Origin: SIG603 sp964369225
GTDB lineage: Bacteria > Bacillota > Clostridia > Oscillospirales > Acutalibacteraceae
DNA: 14,038 bases
Direction: 5' to 3'
NCBI GenBank assembly: GCA_964369225.1
Contig: CAYJER010000053.1
Span: 1-14,038, forward strand
This document shows positions 13,886 to 14,038 of this stretch, one piece after another. The position numbers and the translations under genes are program-made. Positions within the stretch are counted from its first letter, which is position 1. Every line of letters starts with the position of its first letter. Under the pieces are notes generated by a model that was given only the letters and a program-made list of their open reading frames with translations, ran no database searches and was not told the origin of the DNA.

Positions 13886-14038
13886 TACTCCGTGTCAATT
13901 AAAACTTTACATAACTGTCGATTATTTTTGCTTAAAACTGCGTCGTCGGTCGTATACGCCAGTATCACTCGCTCCGTCACCTTGTTTTAAACAAAAATTC
14001 CACGGCATCTATTGTAAACTTTTAACTGACACAGAGTA
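13886..14038. mobile_element. MITE-like 153-bp element with 26-bp terminal inverted repeats
   Basis: The ends 13886-13911 (TACTCCGTGTCA...) and 14013-14038 (...TGACACAGAGTA) are inverted copies matching at 23 of 26 positions. A second inner pair, TTTTTGCTTAAAAC (13925-13938) and GTTTTAAACAAAAA (13984-13997), matches at 13 of 14. The centre, about 13939-13980, is clearly GC-richer than its surroundings and contains CGTATACG. There is no ORF of note. The outermost bases on both sides are TA, as expected for a TA target duplication of IS630/Tc1-type elements, but TA may equally be part of the repeat of another family. The right end coincides with the window end, so the element may be longer or be one end of a full insertion sequence. 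It begins 11 bases after the riboswitch aptamer. Confidence 0.65.

Noticed and set aside
1..14038. CRISPR array or defence cassette
   Set aside because: No regularly spaced repeats and no cas, nuclease or toxin-antitoxin motifs; the only tandem repeat is the two-unit hairpin at 2075-2125.

Overview
The window looks like a chromosomal segment of a low-GC Gram-positive bacterium (Bacillota, most likely class Clostridia). The evidence is strong purine-rich ribosome binding sites, AT-rich codon use, sigma-A type promoters with 17-base spacers, a long single-chain PurL of the clostridial type, and a MetRS with a zinc knuckle and a C-terminal tRNA-binding domain. TAA and TGA are both used as stops. 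No species can be named from the sequence alone.

Left edge (1-2125, + strand): the 3' two thirds of a tRNA-Arg(ACG) with an encoded CCA and its own terminator come first. A second strong intrinsic terminator at 168-200 sits in the leader of a two-gene unit. That unit encodes a six-helix membrane protein of unassigned function and a SAM-dependent methyltransferase of the leucine-carboxyl-methyltransferase type, 15 bases apart. These two are the only clearly accessory genes. After them, 1801-2125 has no gene but is dense in palindromes: two hairpins sharing a CCCCTACA tail, an inverted pair of 9-base ends, and a tandem 26-base hairpin repeat that touches the trpS stop codon.

Centre (2126-13682, all - strand): transcription runs from right to left. 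A clean sigma-A promoter drives metG, which overlaps tatD by four bases. A second clean promoter then starts secA, followed by purL, a PLP-dependent class I/II aminotransferase and trpS. The last two genes overlap. This half is housekeeping: charging of Met and Trp tRNAs, a metal-dependent DNase, the Sec motor ATPase and a purine biosynthesis enzyme. The secA leader can fold into two mutually exclusive hairpins around its Shine-Dalgarno sequence. An 8-codon ORF with a strong ribosome site lies between secA and purL.

Right edge (13750-14038, + strand): divergent from metG, a consensus promoter starts a transcript that forms a purine riboswitch aptamer with the guanine-type specificity base. 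Eleven bases after the aptamer comes a 153-bp element with 26-bp near-perfect terminal inverted repeats flanked by TA, which looks like a miniature inverted-repeat transposable element (MITE). It therefore occupies the place where the riboswitch expression platform should be. The controlled gene lies beyond the window.

The most interesting signals are the riboswitch-MITE junction, the two-state secA leader, and the membrane protein/methyltransferase pair behind a possible attenuator.
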